From VAZQ01 sp963821505 (lineage in GTDB: Bacteria > Pseudomonadota > Alphaproteobacteria > Rhizobiales > Xanthobacteraceae): DNA of 64,000 bases. The notes below the pieces were generated by a model that worked only from the letters and a program-made list of their open reading frames with translations, had not been told where the DNA came from and ran no database searches. The stretch covers positions 62,001-126,000 of the forward strand of contig CAWGEH010000010.1 of the NCBI GenBank assembly GCA_963821505.1, read 5' to 3'. Shown here in pieces: positions 26,755-35,798 of this stretch. The stretch's first letter is position 1. Each line of letters begins with the position of its first letter. The position numbers were made by a program, and so were the translations under genes.

Positions 26755-27774
26755 ATGAGCAGACGCATGGTGGTTCTTGGTCACGTCGGCGGTTCGCGGC
26801 GCCATTTCGGACGCTGCCTGATCACGGCGGCGGTTGCGCTCGTGGTCGCGCTCGCCGCATCCCCCAATGCCGGGGCGCAGGATTATCCCTCGCACCCGGT
26901 GAAGATCATCGTGCCGTTTCCCGCCGGCGGCACCGCCGACGTGATGCCGCGCATCTTCGCCGACTGGCTGTCGAAGAAGTGGGCTCAGCCGGTGGTGGTC
27001 GAGAATCGCACCGGCGCCGCCGGCAATATCGGCGCCGAAGCGGTCGCCAAGGCCGATCCCGACGGCTATACGCTTCTCTCCGCCCCGCCGCCGCCGCTCG
27101 TGATCAATCAGAATCTTTATCCGAAGCTCGGCTTCGACCCGACCGAATTCGTGCCCATCGTGATCATGGGCCGCGTGCCGAACGCGCTCGTGATCAATCC
27201 GAAACTGCCGGTCAAGAGCGTCGCCGAACTGATCGCCTACGCCAAAGCCAATCCCGGCAAGCTCACTTCCGCCACCCAGGGCAACGGCACCACCTCGCAT
27301 CTCACCTCCGAGATGTTCCAGATGATGGCAGGGGTCAAATTCCAGCAGGTTCCCTACCGCGGCTCGGCCCCGGCCCTGACCGATCTCGTCGGCGGCAGCG
27401 TCGATCTCATGTTCGACAATCTCGGCGTCTCGCTCCCGCTGGTCCGCGGCGGGCAGCTCAAGCTGCTGGCGGTCGCGACCCCCAAGCGCATGGCCTCGCT
27501 GCCCGATGTGCCGACGATCGCGGAAACGCTGCCCGGGTTCGAATCGGCGGCCTGGTTTGCGATCGTGGCGCCGCCGAAGACGCCGCAGGCGGTCGCCGAC
27601 AAGATCAACGCCGACGTCAACGAAGCGCTGCGGCAGCCCGAGATCATCGCGCGTCTCGCGCAGCTCTCGGCCGAACCTATCGGCGGCACGCCGCAGGCGA
27701 CCGCCGCCTATATGCGCGACGAGGTCGAGCGTTGGCACAAGGTGATCAAGGCCGCCAACGTGAAGCTCGATTGA
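26755..27774 (+). CDS. Bug-family TTT-type solute receptor
   Basis: 339 residues. Leader from MSRRMVVLGHVGG to about SPNAGAQD, then HPVKIIVPFPAGGTAD and ENRTGAAGNIGAEAVAKADP. The VPYRGSAPALTDLVGGSVD segment is conserved. It differs enough from the preceding receptor that the two may bind different ligands. Part of the 24903-29556 gene run. Confidence 0.88.
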   Translation: MSRRMVVLGHVGGSRRHFGRCLITAAVALVVALAASPNAGAQDYPSHPVKIIVPFPAGGTADVMPRIFADWLSKKWAQPVVVENRTGAAGNIGAEAVAKADPDGYTLLSAPPPPLVINQNLYPKLGFDPTEFVPIVIMGRVPNALVINPKLPVKSVAELIAYAKANPGKLTSATQGNGTTSHLTSEMFQMMAGVKFQQVPYRGSAPALTDLVGGSVDLMFDNLGVSLPLVRGGQLKLLAVATPKRMASLPDVPTIAETLPGFESAAWFAIVAPPKTPQAVADKINADVNEALRQPEIIARLAQLSAEPIGGTPQATAAYMRDEVERWHKVIKAANVKLD

Positions 27775-27816
27775 CGGCCGCCGCCGCCGCGCGCCGACCG
27801 ACGCAGAGAGAGATGC

Positions 27817-29049
27817 ATGACGATTGCTGCCACGTCGCGACACTGGCCGGCGGAAGGCCTCACGCGGGTGCCGTATTGGGTCTATTCGGACCGCGATCTC
27901 TACCGCGAGGAGCAGGCGCGCATCTTTCTCGGCGCCACCTGGAATTTCCTTTGCCTCGAGGCCGAGCTGCCGGGCCCTGGGAGCTATCGCCGCTCCAGCC
28001 TCGGCGCCATGTCCGTCGTGGTGACCCGCGACCACGACGGCAAGCTCAACGCCTTCGAGAACCGCTGCGCCCATCGCGGATCGCTGCTGGTGCTCGACGA
28101 GCGCGGCGAGACGCGCGACATCATCTGCGTCTATCACAACTGGAGCTACGATCTCGCCGGCAACCTCACCGGCGTCGCGTTCCGCAAGGGGCTGGGCGGC
28201 AAGGGCGGCATGCCCGCGACGTGTCGCCCCGAGACATACGGGCCGCGCAAGCTGCGCGTCGCGGTGCTCGGCGGCCTCGTCTTCGGCACGCTCTCGCCCG
28301 ATACGCCACCGCTCGAGCAATATCTCGGACCCGAGATCGTGAGCCGCATATGCCGGGTGATGCGGGCGCCGGTGCGGCTGCTCGGCGGCTACAGCCAGAC
28401 GCTGCCGAGCAACTGGAAGCTCTACATGGAGAACGTGAAGGACAGCTACCATGCCAGCCTGTTGCACACGTTCTTCACCACCTTCCGCCTCAACCGCCTG
28501 TCGCAGAAAGGCGGCATCGTGGTGAGCGATTCCGGCGGCCACCACGTGAGCTATTCGCTCGCCGCCGATAGCGGCGGCAAAGAGTACGAGCAAGCCGGCA
28601 TGCGCGCGGCGCAGGAGGGGTTCGGCCTGGAAGCGCCCGAGCTGCTGGAGGCGGTCGACGAGTTCGGCGACGGCATCGGCCTGCAAATCCTCTCCGTGTT
28701 CCCGACCTTCGTGCTGCAGCAGACGCGCAACAGCTTGGCGGTGCGGCGGCTCGTGCCGCAGGGCCTCGACCGGACCGAGCTCGTCTGGACCTGCTTCGGG
28801 TTCGAGAGCGACGATGCGGAAATGACCGAGCGCCGGCTGCGGCAAGCGAACCTGATCGGGCCCGCGGGCTACATTTCGATGGAGGACGGAGCCGCGCCCG
28901 GCTTCGTGCAGCGCGCAGTGACGACGACGCCCGATCTCCTGTCCATCGTCGAGATGGGCGGCGCGAGCACCTCCTCCGAGGACAACCGCGTCACCGAGGC
29001 GGCGGTGCGGGGCTTCTGGAAAGCCTATCGCCATGAGATGGGGATTTGA
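27817..29049 (+). CDS. Rieske non-heme iron aromatic ring-hydroxylating oxygenase, alpha subunit
   Basis: 410 residues. The Rieske centre is formed by Cys84/His86 (CAHRGS) and Cys104/His107 (CVYHNW), with the standard 17-residue gap. The mononuclear iron site is seen in the motif N206-x2-D209-x2-H212-x4-H217 (NVKDSYHASLLH). The SLLHTFF end resembles salicylate/anthranilate/terephthalate-type oxygenases more than naphthalene dioxygenases. It needs a ferredoxin and reductase for electrons; neither gene is nearby. The beta subunit gene follows after 36 bases. Confidence 0.9.
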   Translation: MTIAATSRHWPAEGLTRVPYWVYSDRDLYREEQARIFLGATWNFLCLEAELPGPGSYRRSSLGAMSVVVTRDHDGKLNAFENRCAHRGSLLVLDERGETRDIICVYHNWSYDLAGNLTGVAFRKGLGGKGGMPATCRPETYGPRKLRVAVLGGLVFGTLSPDTPPLEQYLGPEIVSRICRVMRAPVRLLGGYSQTLPSNWKLYMENVKDSYHASLLHTFFTTFRLNRLSQKGGIVVSDSGGHHVSYSLAADSGGKEYEQAGMRAAQEGFGLEAPELLEAVDEFGDGIGLQILSVFPTFVLQQTRNSLAVRRLVPQGLDRTELVWTCFGFESDDAEMTERRLRQANLIGPAGYISMEDGAAPGFVQRAVTTTPDLLSIVEMGGASTSSEDNRVTEAAVRGFWKAYRHEMGI

Positions 29050-29085
29050 TCTGTTCCAGCGCACCTCCCGGCTGATATCTGAACC

Positions 29086-29556
29086 ATGATTGTCGAGCTG
29101 CAGCTCAGGGTCCAGGATCTCAATGCCCGCTACGGGCAGGCGATCGACGACAACAAGCTCGCAGCGTGGCCTGATTTCTTCACCGAGAACGGGCGCTACC
29201 GGGTCACCACGGCGGAGAATTTCGAGCGCGGCCTGCCGCTCGGCATGATCCATGCAACCTCGCGCGCGATGCTGCGCGATCGCGTGCGCTCGCTGCGCGA
29301 CGCCAACGTGTATGAGGCGCAGCGCTACCGGCACGTGATCGGACCGCCGCTGGTCGAGCCGGGCGAGGTCGGCACGGTGCGCGCGCAGACGAGCTTCATC
29401 GTCGCGCGCATCATGCATGGCGGCGAGACCACGCTGTTCGCGACCGGCCGCTACCATGACCATATCGTCCTCGACCACGGCGAAGCGCGTTTTGCCGAGA
29501 AGGTCGTCATCCTCGACAGCCGGCTGATCGATACCTTGCTCGCCATTCCGCTTTAG
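29086..29556 (+). CDS. Aromatic ring-hydroxylating oxygenase, beta subunit
   Basis: 156 residues, the normal size of the small NTF2-like subunit. The N-terminal helix LRVQDLNARYGQAIDD, the strand pair around FFTENGRYRVTT, and the central motif RYRHVIGPPLV are family features. It has no cofactor and stabilises the alpha hexamer. Encoded last in the five-gene run. Confidence 0.88.
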   Translation: MIVELQLRVQDLNARYGQAIDDNKLAAWPDFFTENGRYRVTTAENFERGLPLGMIHATSRAMLRDRVRSLRDANVYEAQRYRHVIGPPLVEPGEVGTVRAQTSFIVARIMHGGETTLFATGRYHDHIVLDHGEARFAEKVVILDSRLIDTLLAIPL

Positions 29557-29827
29557 CAGGCAATTCCGGCCGGCCGGCCCGGAGTGTCTGCAACGTCAGA
29601 TTGCGGCGCGCATTGTAAATAACAGGGCGGAAACAACACGGGCCCCCTCAGGCTGCGGATTTTGCAACCTGAAGCAGCACGCCGCCACAAGAGCAGCGGG
29701 ACAGCTCCAATGCGAACTTCTGAAAGATGCACCTTTCATAGGTGATTCGCGTTACAATGTCTAGAAGAAAATCGACGTCGCCTCGCCCGGGCTGGGAGAG
29801 CCGTGGGAACGCGCGCGTCGGCCATCC

Positions 29828-30871
29828 TCAGTCGCCGGGCTGGTGATGGGCCGTCTCCCAGAACAGCTCCTTCCAGTCGCCGAGCTTCGCCTTCATGGTG
29901 CCGATCTGGTTCAGGAACCCGGCGAAGTAGGCGATGCGGTGCGGCTGCGAGGTGAACTCGAAGCCGGGATCGTTGAGCTGGGCGAGGAGGTCATCGACGC
30001 TCTCGGGCGCCTTCTGCGCATCCTTCCAGAGGACGGCGGCGGCGCGCTTGTCCGCATTGGCGACCTTGATCGACTGCTCCAGGGCGTTGGCGACGGCCTG
30101 GAACAGCGTCGGATTCCTTTCTTTGGTCTGCTTCGTCGCCAGCAGCGTGATCTGGGTCAACGGTCCGCCGAACACCTTGCGGCTGTCCGTGATGACGTGC
30201 GCACCGGGCAGCTTCAGGCCGCGGTCGGTGAAGGGCTGCACGGCGATATGTGCGGTGACGGCCGCCTTGCCGTAGCCGGCGGAGAGTGCGGTGACCGCAT
30301 CGGGATGGCCGAGCGCGACGGTCAGATGGTCGAGGCGATGGGGGTCCTTCCACAGCTGGTCCGCCGCCATCTGCAGCATCATGGCGTTGAACGACAGCCG
30401 CACGGTCGGCACCGCGATGCGGTCGGTCTCGGTGAAATCGGCGATCGTCTTGACGTTCGGATTGATGGTGTAGAGCGTCATGGCGCCGTTCGACACGGTT
30501 CCGACGGCCTTGACCTCGTTTGCCGAGTTGCGGGTCTTCTCCCAGAGCGTCAGCAGGGAGGGCAGGGCGGCGGTGCCGTAGTCGGCCGCGCCCGACAGGA
30601 TGGCGTCGAGGACGGGGCCGGGGCCGCTCAGCGCGGTGGCGGTCACTTCGAGCTTCCCGAGGCCGAGCTTGGTCGCTTCTTGCTGCAGGATTCCGCCACT
30701 GACCATAAGGTCGACCGGGAGATAGAGCAGGCCGCGCTGCTGTGCGAAGCTCACCTTCAGCGGTGCCTGCGCGCGAACGACGGCGGGCGCTGCCATGAGG
30801 CTTATCGCGCCCGCCACGGTCGTCACGGCCTGCCGCCGGTTCACCAGCCTGACCGCCTGTCTTCTTGGCAT
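29828..30871 (-). CDS. NMT1/SsuA-like ABC transporter substrate-binding protein
   Basis: 347 residues from the ATG at 30871. The leader NRRQAVTTVAGAISLMAAP looks like a twin-arginine signal. The mature protein is a type II periplasmic binding fold (VSFAQQRGLLYLPVDLMVSG; ADYGTAALPSLLTLWEK; FNAMMLQMAADQLW). It shares these landmarks with the receptor at 36698, so the two are paralogues. No permease or ATPase is adjacent, so it is an orphan receptor here. The ligand is not apparent. Confidence 0.82.
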   Translation of the reverse strand: MPRRQAVRLVNRRQAVTTVAGAISLMAAPAVVRAQAPLKVSFAQQRGLLYLPVDLMVSGGILQQEATKLGLGKLEVTATALSGPGPVLDAILSGAADYGTAALPSLLTLWEKTRNSANEVKAVGTVSNGAMTLYTINPNVKTIADFTETDRIAVPTVRLSFNAMMLQMAADQLWKDPHRLDHLTVALGHPDAVTALSAGYGKAAVTAHIAVQPFTDRGLKLPGAHVITDSRKVFGGPLTQITLLATKQTKERNPTLFQAVANALEQSIKVANADKRAAAVLWKDAQKAPESVDDLLAQLNDPGFEFTSQPHRIAYFAGFLNQIGTMKAKLGDWKELFWETAHHQPGD

Positions 30872-31136
30872 CGTCGCGTCTCCGGATCTGTCGGCTTTTT
30901 TCGAGCAACGCCAGCTTGGCGTCGTCGACATCCATCGTAGGCGCAACGCCGTCACTTATGAATGCGCTTATTGAGCGCGGTTTTCCCGATGTCCGCGGGA
31001 AGGACGCTGCGCGGATTTCGACTCGGCTCGCAGTGACGATGGGCAAAGCCATACTGCATCCGCCTCAGTTGTTGTGAAAACGCAAATCATCCGGGGGCCG
31101 CGATGTGCAAAGCTGCCCGAACTGCAAACCACCGTC

Positions 31137-32021
31137 TCAGAGATGGCCGCGGATGAACGCGCCTGCGTTCGCGAGTGCGCGCCGGCCAGGCTCCAAATGC
31201 GCGTTCCACAGATGCCAAGCATGGATCATGTGCGGCCAGATCTCGAGCGTCACCGGCACATCGGCCGCGCCCGCGGCGGCTGCGAAGCGGGTGGCATCGG
31301 CGAGCAGCGTTTCGGCCGAGCCCACTTGAATGAGGGTCGGCGGCAGCCCGCGCAATTCGGCATACAGCGGGGAAACCAGCGGATGCTTGCGGTCGATCCC
31401 GGCGGAAAGATACGCGGCCGCCAGCTCGTCGAGATAGCTTTTGTGGATGATGGGGTCCGCGGCATCCTTGGTGGCGAGCGTCGAACCGGACATCGTCAGA
31501 TCCGTCCAGGGCGATACCAGCCAGGCACAGGCGGGAAGCGCCTCCTTGCCGTCGCGCAACCGGGTGATCAGCGCCACTGCGAGCCCGCCGCCCGCACTGT
31601 CGCCGCCGACCGCGATGTGGGACGCCGCAATTCCCTGCTTGCGCAGGTAGCGCCATGCCGTGAGCGCGTCCTCGATCGCCGCGGGGAATGGATGCTCCGG
31701 CGCCAATCGATAGCCAACAGCCAGAGTGCGCATCGCAGCCGCCCGGCCCGCTTCTGTCACCATGCGGCGATGGCTCAGGATCGAGCCGGAGCAATAGCCC
31801 CCGCCGTGGAAAAACATCAGAACACGGGAGGCGTCGCTGCCGGGAACGGTCGACCATTCCCCCGGCACGCCGCCGAGATCGATCGCAGCAAGGCTGACGT
31901 CGTCGGCCACGGGCCAGTAGGAACCAACCTCGTCGAGTCGCGCCCGCCGCTCCGTCCACCCGACCGGGCGCGGCTTGGAACTCAGCAATGCGCGGACGGC
32001 GTCGATTTCGCTTTGAACCAT
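31137..32021 (-). CDS. Alpha/beta hydrolase, hormone-sensitive-lipase family esterase
   Basis: 294 residues from the ATG at 32021, preceded by AGGAGAAAG. The HSL-family oxyanion motif HGGGY is at about residues 72-76, the nucleophile in GDSAGGG, and the catalytic His in WPHMIHAWH near the end. The Asp is in the VGSAETLLADA region. It hydrolyses short-chain esters, cytoplasmic. The adjacent receptor gene lies upstream on the same strand at a distance, with no clear operon. Confidence 0.87.
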   Translation of the reverse strand: MVQSEIDAVRALLSSKPRPVGWTERRARLDEVGSYWPVADDVSLAAIDLGGVPGEWSTVPGSDASRVLMFFHGGGYCSGSILSHRRMVTEAGRAAAMRTLAVGYRLAPEHPFPAAIEDALTAWRYLRKQGIAASHIAVGGDSAGGGLAVALITRLRDGKEALPACAWLVSPWTDLTMSGSTLATKDAADPIIHKSYLDELAAAYLSAGIDRKHPLVSPLYAELRGLPPTLIQVGSAETLLADATRFAAAAGAADVPVTLEIWPHMIHAWHLWNAHLEPGRRALANAGAFIRGHL

Positions 32022-32054
32022 CTTTCTCCTCCCACCCAGGCGAGCCAATCTAGA

Positions 32055-32387
32055 TTAGACTAGGCCGTGGAACTCATTAACGCGCAGCCACAGCCGTATT
32101 GACGCAAGCTGGACGAATGCGAGGTAGTTGGCCGCGAGTTTGTCAATAGCGGGTAGCCACACGCCGGCAGTGCTTTATCTTGTTGAAGAACCGTTCGACA
32201 GATTTCGCGCCCGGTACAGATACGGGCTGAAGCACAGTGCCTCTGTCCGATTTCTTTTCGGTGGGATATTCGCCCAGGCACCGTGCTGGTGGACAACGGC
32301 TCTGATCCAGTCGGTCATAGCCACGTCAGCCAGCAGCATTGTTCCCGACTTGGCCGCCCACTCATCGTCAGTCAGTTCGTAGCGCAT
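32055..32387 (-). pseudogene. IS5-family transposase remnant
   Basis: The first residues MRYELTDDEWAAK are the IS5-type N-terminus, joined directly to C-terminal segments (WIRAVVHQHGAWANIPPKRN, CFSPYLYRARNL, then ERFFNKIKHCRRVATRY, and LWLRVNEFHGLV). The catalytic core is lost in an internal deletion and two frameshifts break the rest. Dead element. Confidence 0.75.
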
Positions 32388-32559
32388 GATTCGAAGCTCC
32401 GGTTTGGAGGCTTAAATCACGGCTCGGCGGTCGATCTCAACATCCCGTGTCGCAGGGTATTTTAGTCGCTGTCCCGGAGACTCTAGGCCGCTCGCATAAC
32501 ATCCTTCACCACGCTCTCTTTAGCCAACGTAGCGATGACGAGCGCGCCAGCCAAGACGT

Positions 32560-33591
32560 TCAGTCCACCTTGATCCCTGTCGCGTCGATGACGCTTTTCC
32601 ACTCGTGCACCTGCACCGCGAGCGCGGCGGCGAAGTCCTGCGCCGTTCCGGCCCTTGCTTCCATGCCGATCTTTGCCAAGGCGGCGCGCGCGTCCGCAGA
32701 TCTAAGGCCTTCGTTGAGGGCATGGTTGAGGTTGTCGATAATGGCCGTCGAGGTGCCAGCCGGCGCGAGCAATCCGAATATGACTTCCCGCGGAAATCCG
32801 ATTATTCCGACTTCCGTCATGGTCGGCGTGTCCGGCAGCTCCGGCCAGCGACTTTCGCTTGTCACCGCAAGCGCCTTCAACTTGCCTGCCTTGAAGTGCG
32901 TGAGCAGGGTGGACCTGTTGTTGAAGAGCATATCGATGTGCCCACCGAGCAGGTCCGTGATCATTGGAGCGGCGCCCTTGTAAGGGACAAAGATGATGTC
33001 CGTGCCTGTCTTAGCCTTGAAGAACTCGGCAGCGTAATGAATGTAAATTCCTGGAGGGGCACCGTAGCTCAGTTTGCCGGGATTCTTCTTCGCATGCTGG
33101 ACGAACTGCTCAAATGTGTCCGCGGGCACCTGTGGCGATATGGCTAGCGCCATCAAGTCAACCGCGAGCGTAGCGACTGGGGCAAAGGATTTGATCGGAT
33201 CAAAACCAGGATTCGAGAAGAGCCAGGCAGCAACTGCATTGACGTTCGTACCGCCCAACAACAGCGTGTAGCCATCCGGCTTCGCTTCGGCGACCGCTTT
33301 GGTACCTATCCTGCCGCCTGCCCCCGCAAGATTCTCTACGACGACGTTCTGACCAAGTTGGGACGAGAGCGCCTGCGCGGCCAGTCGGGCTGCGACGTCG
33401 GTCGGACCACCGGCCGGGAACGGCACGACGATCTTGATCGGCCGCCCGGGATAAGACTGGGCATGTCCCGGCCCGGATGCCGCGGCGACGAGTACGACCG
33501 CGAGCAACGCGAGCAGCAGGCGCGCAATCATGCGCCTCGCATAGGTTGCGCAGCATGTCGCCGTAAAAGCTGACGTCGGAACGTTTTGCAT
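32560..33591 (-). CDS. Bug-family TTT-type solute receptor
   Basis: 343 residues from the ATG at 33591, which has GAGGAGG six bases upstream. Signal peptide includes MIARLLLALLAVVLVAAA; mature opening YPGRPIKIVVPFPAGGPTD, then ENLAGAGGRIGTKAVAEAKP. The last gene of a minus-strand cluster with an IclR regulator and a methyltransferase, 32 bases downstream of the latter. Ligand unknown. Confidence 0.87.
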   Translation of the reverse strand: MQNVPTSAFTATCCATYARRMIARLLLALLAVVLVAAASGPGHAQSYPGRPIKIVVPFPAGGPTDVAARLAAQALSSQLGQNVVVENLAGAGGRIGTKAVAEAKPDGYTLLLGGTNVNAVAAWLFSNPGFDPIKSFAPVATLAVDLMALAISPQVPADTFEQFVQHAKKNPGKLSYGAPPGIYIHYAAEFFKAKTGTDIIFVPYKGAAPMITDLLGGHIDMLFNNRSTLLTHFKAGKLKALAVTSESRWPELPDTPTMTEVGIIGFPREVIFGLLAPAGTSTAIIDNLNHALNEGLRSADARAALAKIGMEARAGTAQDFAAALAVQVHEWKSVIDATGIKVD

Positions 33592-33623
33592 ATTCGCCTC
33601 CTCTTGGCCGGACTCCCTCGGGG

Positions 33624-34436
33624 TCATCGGACGTGAGCTGTCAGCACATGTGTTTCTTCGGGATAGGTCACCCCATCCTCGTCGGCATAGCGTTGCAGTT
33701 GTTCCATGACGCTTGCTCCAACCTTCTCGCGTGTCTCAGGGGCTGCGGCAGCGACGACGGGTGCAATCGGTGTCGCTGCCAAGTGGTGCAGCGTGAATTG
33801 ATCCAGACTCGGGAGGTGGACATCCATCCGATCGACGTGCACTGCTACCTCGGAAAAGCCCGCTTCTCTTGCGAGACGTTCCAATTCCTCTCTGGCAGGT
33901 GCTTGCCGCGATGCGCAAAAGCGGAGGGCTGTTTCGTTGCCCACAAATCGAACGAGCGCTTCACCGACGGCGCTGTTATAGAGTCCGACGTTATTCCACA
34001 CGCTGAGTGCGAGACGGCCGCTACGACGAAGCACGCGTCGCATCTCCCGCAGCGCGAGCGCTTTGTCAGGAAAGAACTGAAGTCCCTGCTGGCAAAGAAC
34101 CACGTCAAAGCTTTCAGCCTCCAATCGAAGATCGACGGCGCTGCGCACAAGCCACTCGATCGGTGCATCAACCGGTGCTGGGAGGGATTGCGCGACCCTG
34201 ATCATTCCGGGATTCAGATCGAGTCCAACAATGCGCCCGGTGGGACCGACACGCTGCGCCGTAATTCGAGCAACGACGCCCGTCCCGCAAGCGACGTCCA
34301 ACACGCGCTCACCAACAGTCACATGAGCGGCATCGACGAGGGAAGGTGCCCAAGGACTGAGGATGTACCGGGCGACATAACGTTCATACAGTTCGGCCGC
34401 CTCCGAGGTCAGGTGCCATTGCTCGTGCGCGTTCAT
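33624..34436 (-). CDS. SAM-dependent methyltransferase (Methyltransf_11/UbiE-like)
   Basis: 270 residues. Motif I is VLDVACGTGVVAR with the acidic motif II at IVGLDLNPGM; these bind S-adenosylmethionine. The region VLCQQGLQFFPDK is motif IV. The substrate-recognising C-terminus is not assignable. The start ATG at 34436 overlaps the stop of the regulator by four bases (ATGA), so translation is coupled and the enzyme is under the regulator's own promoter. Confidence 0.87.
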   Translation of the reverse strand: MNAHEQWHLTSEAAELYERYVARYILSPWAPSLVDAAHVTVGERVLDVACGTGVVARITAQRVGPTGRIVGLDLNPGMIRVAQSLPAPVDAPIEWLVRSAVDLRLEAESFDVVLCQQGLQFFPDKALALREMRRVLRRSGRLALSVWNNVGLYNSAVGEALVRFVGNETALRFCASRQAPAREELERLAREAGFSEVAVHVDRMDVHLPSLDQFTLHHLAATPIAPVVAAAAPETREKVGASVMEQLQRYADEDGVTYPEETHVLTAHVR

Positions 34437-35245
34437 CGGCCTTTCCATCCGAGCTTTCGGGAAATCCGTTCCGCCGTGTGCGTAACAGCCTTGATCTGGC
34501 TTGGAGGGGGCGAGGCAGGGATATATTGGATGGAGCCCGCAATAGCGACTGCCCCTGCATAATGACCAGCGTGATTGAAGAGCGGGGCAGCGAGTCCGTT
34601 CACTCCCTGTAACACCCGATTGGGGGCCGTGGCCCAGCCGCGCGTTCTCACCTGCGCTATGGCCCGCTGAAGGGCGCTTGGTGAGCAGATCGTTTGCGGA
34701 GTCCAGGCTTTGAGTGGCCGGGCAAGGCAATGGGCCATGAGATGTTCTGGACCGAACGCCAGGGCGATATTTCCGTGGGCGCTCGCATGAAGATCGAGCA
34801 CGGTTCCAGGCTGCGTTCCGAAATTTACAATCGCTTGCCCTTGCACGACCTCCAGGATGACGACCTGGTTCTCCATCAGCGCTGACAAGGTCACCGGCTG
34901 GCCGGTATCTTCCCGAAGCCGCACCATGTCCTCGCGTGCGACGGCGATGATGTCGAAACGCTCCCGAAGGCGCTCGCCGAGGATGAACAGCTTGATTCCT
35001 GCCGCGTAGCGCATCGTGGTGGGCTCCTGATGCACGAAACCGTGGCGCACAAGAGCCTGAAGATGACGATAGACAGTCGCTTTCGAAGACCCAAACTCGC
35101 GGGCCAGGTCCGAAACGCCGATGGGCTCTCTCGAACTTGCAAGTCGTTCCAACAAGCGCAGCGACAGGTCGACGGTCTCGGTTGCGGGACCTGCGACCTC
35201 GAGCCTTAACGTTCTTGCTCGACGGTCTAGGGGGGTCTTCCGCAT
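34433..35245 (-). CDS. IclR family transcriptional regulator
   Basis: 270 residues. The N-terminal winged helix (LAREFGSSKATVYRHLQALV) is followed by the IclR effector domain (VVQGQAIVNFGTQPGTVLDLH; NGLAAPLFNHAGHYAGAVAIAG). The product should sense a small molecule and control its own cluster. A double palindrome abuts its start codon. The frame is complete from the ATG at 35245. Confidence 0.87.
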   Translation of the reverse strand: MRKTPLDRRARTLRLEVAGPATETVDLSLRLLERLASSREPIGVSDLAREFGSSKATVYRHLQALVRHGFVHQEPTTMRYAAGIKLFILGERLRERFDIIAVAREDMVRLREDTGQPVTLSALMENQVVILEVVQGQAIVNFGTQPGTVLDLHASAHGNIALAFGPEHLMAHCLARPLKAWTPQTICSPSALQRAIAQVRTRGWATAPNRVLQGVNGLAAPLFNHAGHYAGAVAIAGSIQYIPASPPPSQIKAVTHTAERISRKLGWKGR

Positions 35246-35271
35246 GTTTCACTCAATGAAACGCAGTTTCA
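35246..35271. promoter_or_regulatory. Candidate IclR operator, two overlapping palindromes
   Basis: GTTTCA-CTCAA-TGAAAC (35246-35262) overlaps GAAAC-GCA-GTTTC (35258-35270). The first arm touches the regulator's start codon and covers its ribosome binding region, as expected for tight autorepression. IclR sites elsewhere are palindromes of similar size. Inferred from position. Confidence 0.55.
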
Positions 35272-35655
35272 TAAACGATAGCCGAAGGTCATTCCGTCTG
35301 TCAAATGTCAGCGCCCCGCGAGCCCGACGAACGTGTCTGGAGCAAATGGGCAGAAAATTTGTGACCGGCTGGGCTTGCCTGAATAGCAGCTCTGCTTTGG
35401 CCCCAACCTCCCGCGATGTGCCGTTTCGCACCCCTATGGAGGCATAGCTGACATCAAAGGCGGCTGAGCTGATCAAGCGCCCAATTATGAGACACGCCCT
35501 TAGTTCAAGCCAGCGAAACCCCGAAGCCAGCCCCGGGTCGTAAAAACCAACGTAAAGGACGAGCGCGCTGCCACGGCGGTACCGGGTCGCAGGGCGGCGG
35601 CGTGCCGCAAGAGCATCCCCGCCGGGGCCGGCCTCCTCAACGCCCGCGGCCGGTG
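35272..35655. other. Intergenic stretch upstream of the IclR gene
   Basis: About 380 bases. Short minus-strand frames cross it without family resemblance. It should hold the IclR promoter; nothing else was seen before the palindromic repeat at 35656. Confidence 0.4.
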
Positions 35656-35761
35656 CTAGAGCGCATCCCGATGGGTCGAATCGTGATGCGCTCTAGATTC
35701 TTCGATTTTGCGCATGTTCTGTTCGGAAAACCGGTTCCCACTTTTCCGGAACATGCGCTAG
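35656..35761 (+). repeat. 106-bp double-hairpin repeat, left copy
   Basis: Two nested palindromes: CTAGAGCGCATC with its reverse 17 bases later, then GCGCATGTTC pairing with GAACATGCGC. The copy at 39639-39745 is the same sequence in opposite orientation with one substitution and one extra base. I recognise the sequence type as a dispersed intergenic repeat of Bradyrhizobium-type genomes. Confidence 0.8.
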
Positions 35762-35798
35762 CATTGCCGGCAACGCAGGCGGGAAGCTCGAGCGCGAC

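Noticed and set aside
26506..29478. 990-codon minus-strand frame opposite the Bug and Rieske genes
   Set aside because: Antisense shadow of high-GC coding DNA; no recognisable domain, and the plus strand carries complete families.
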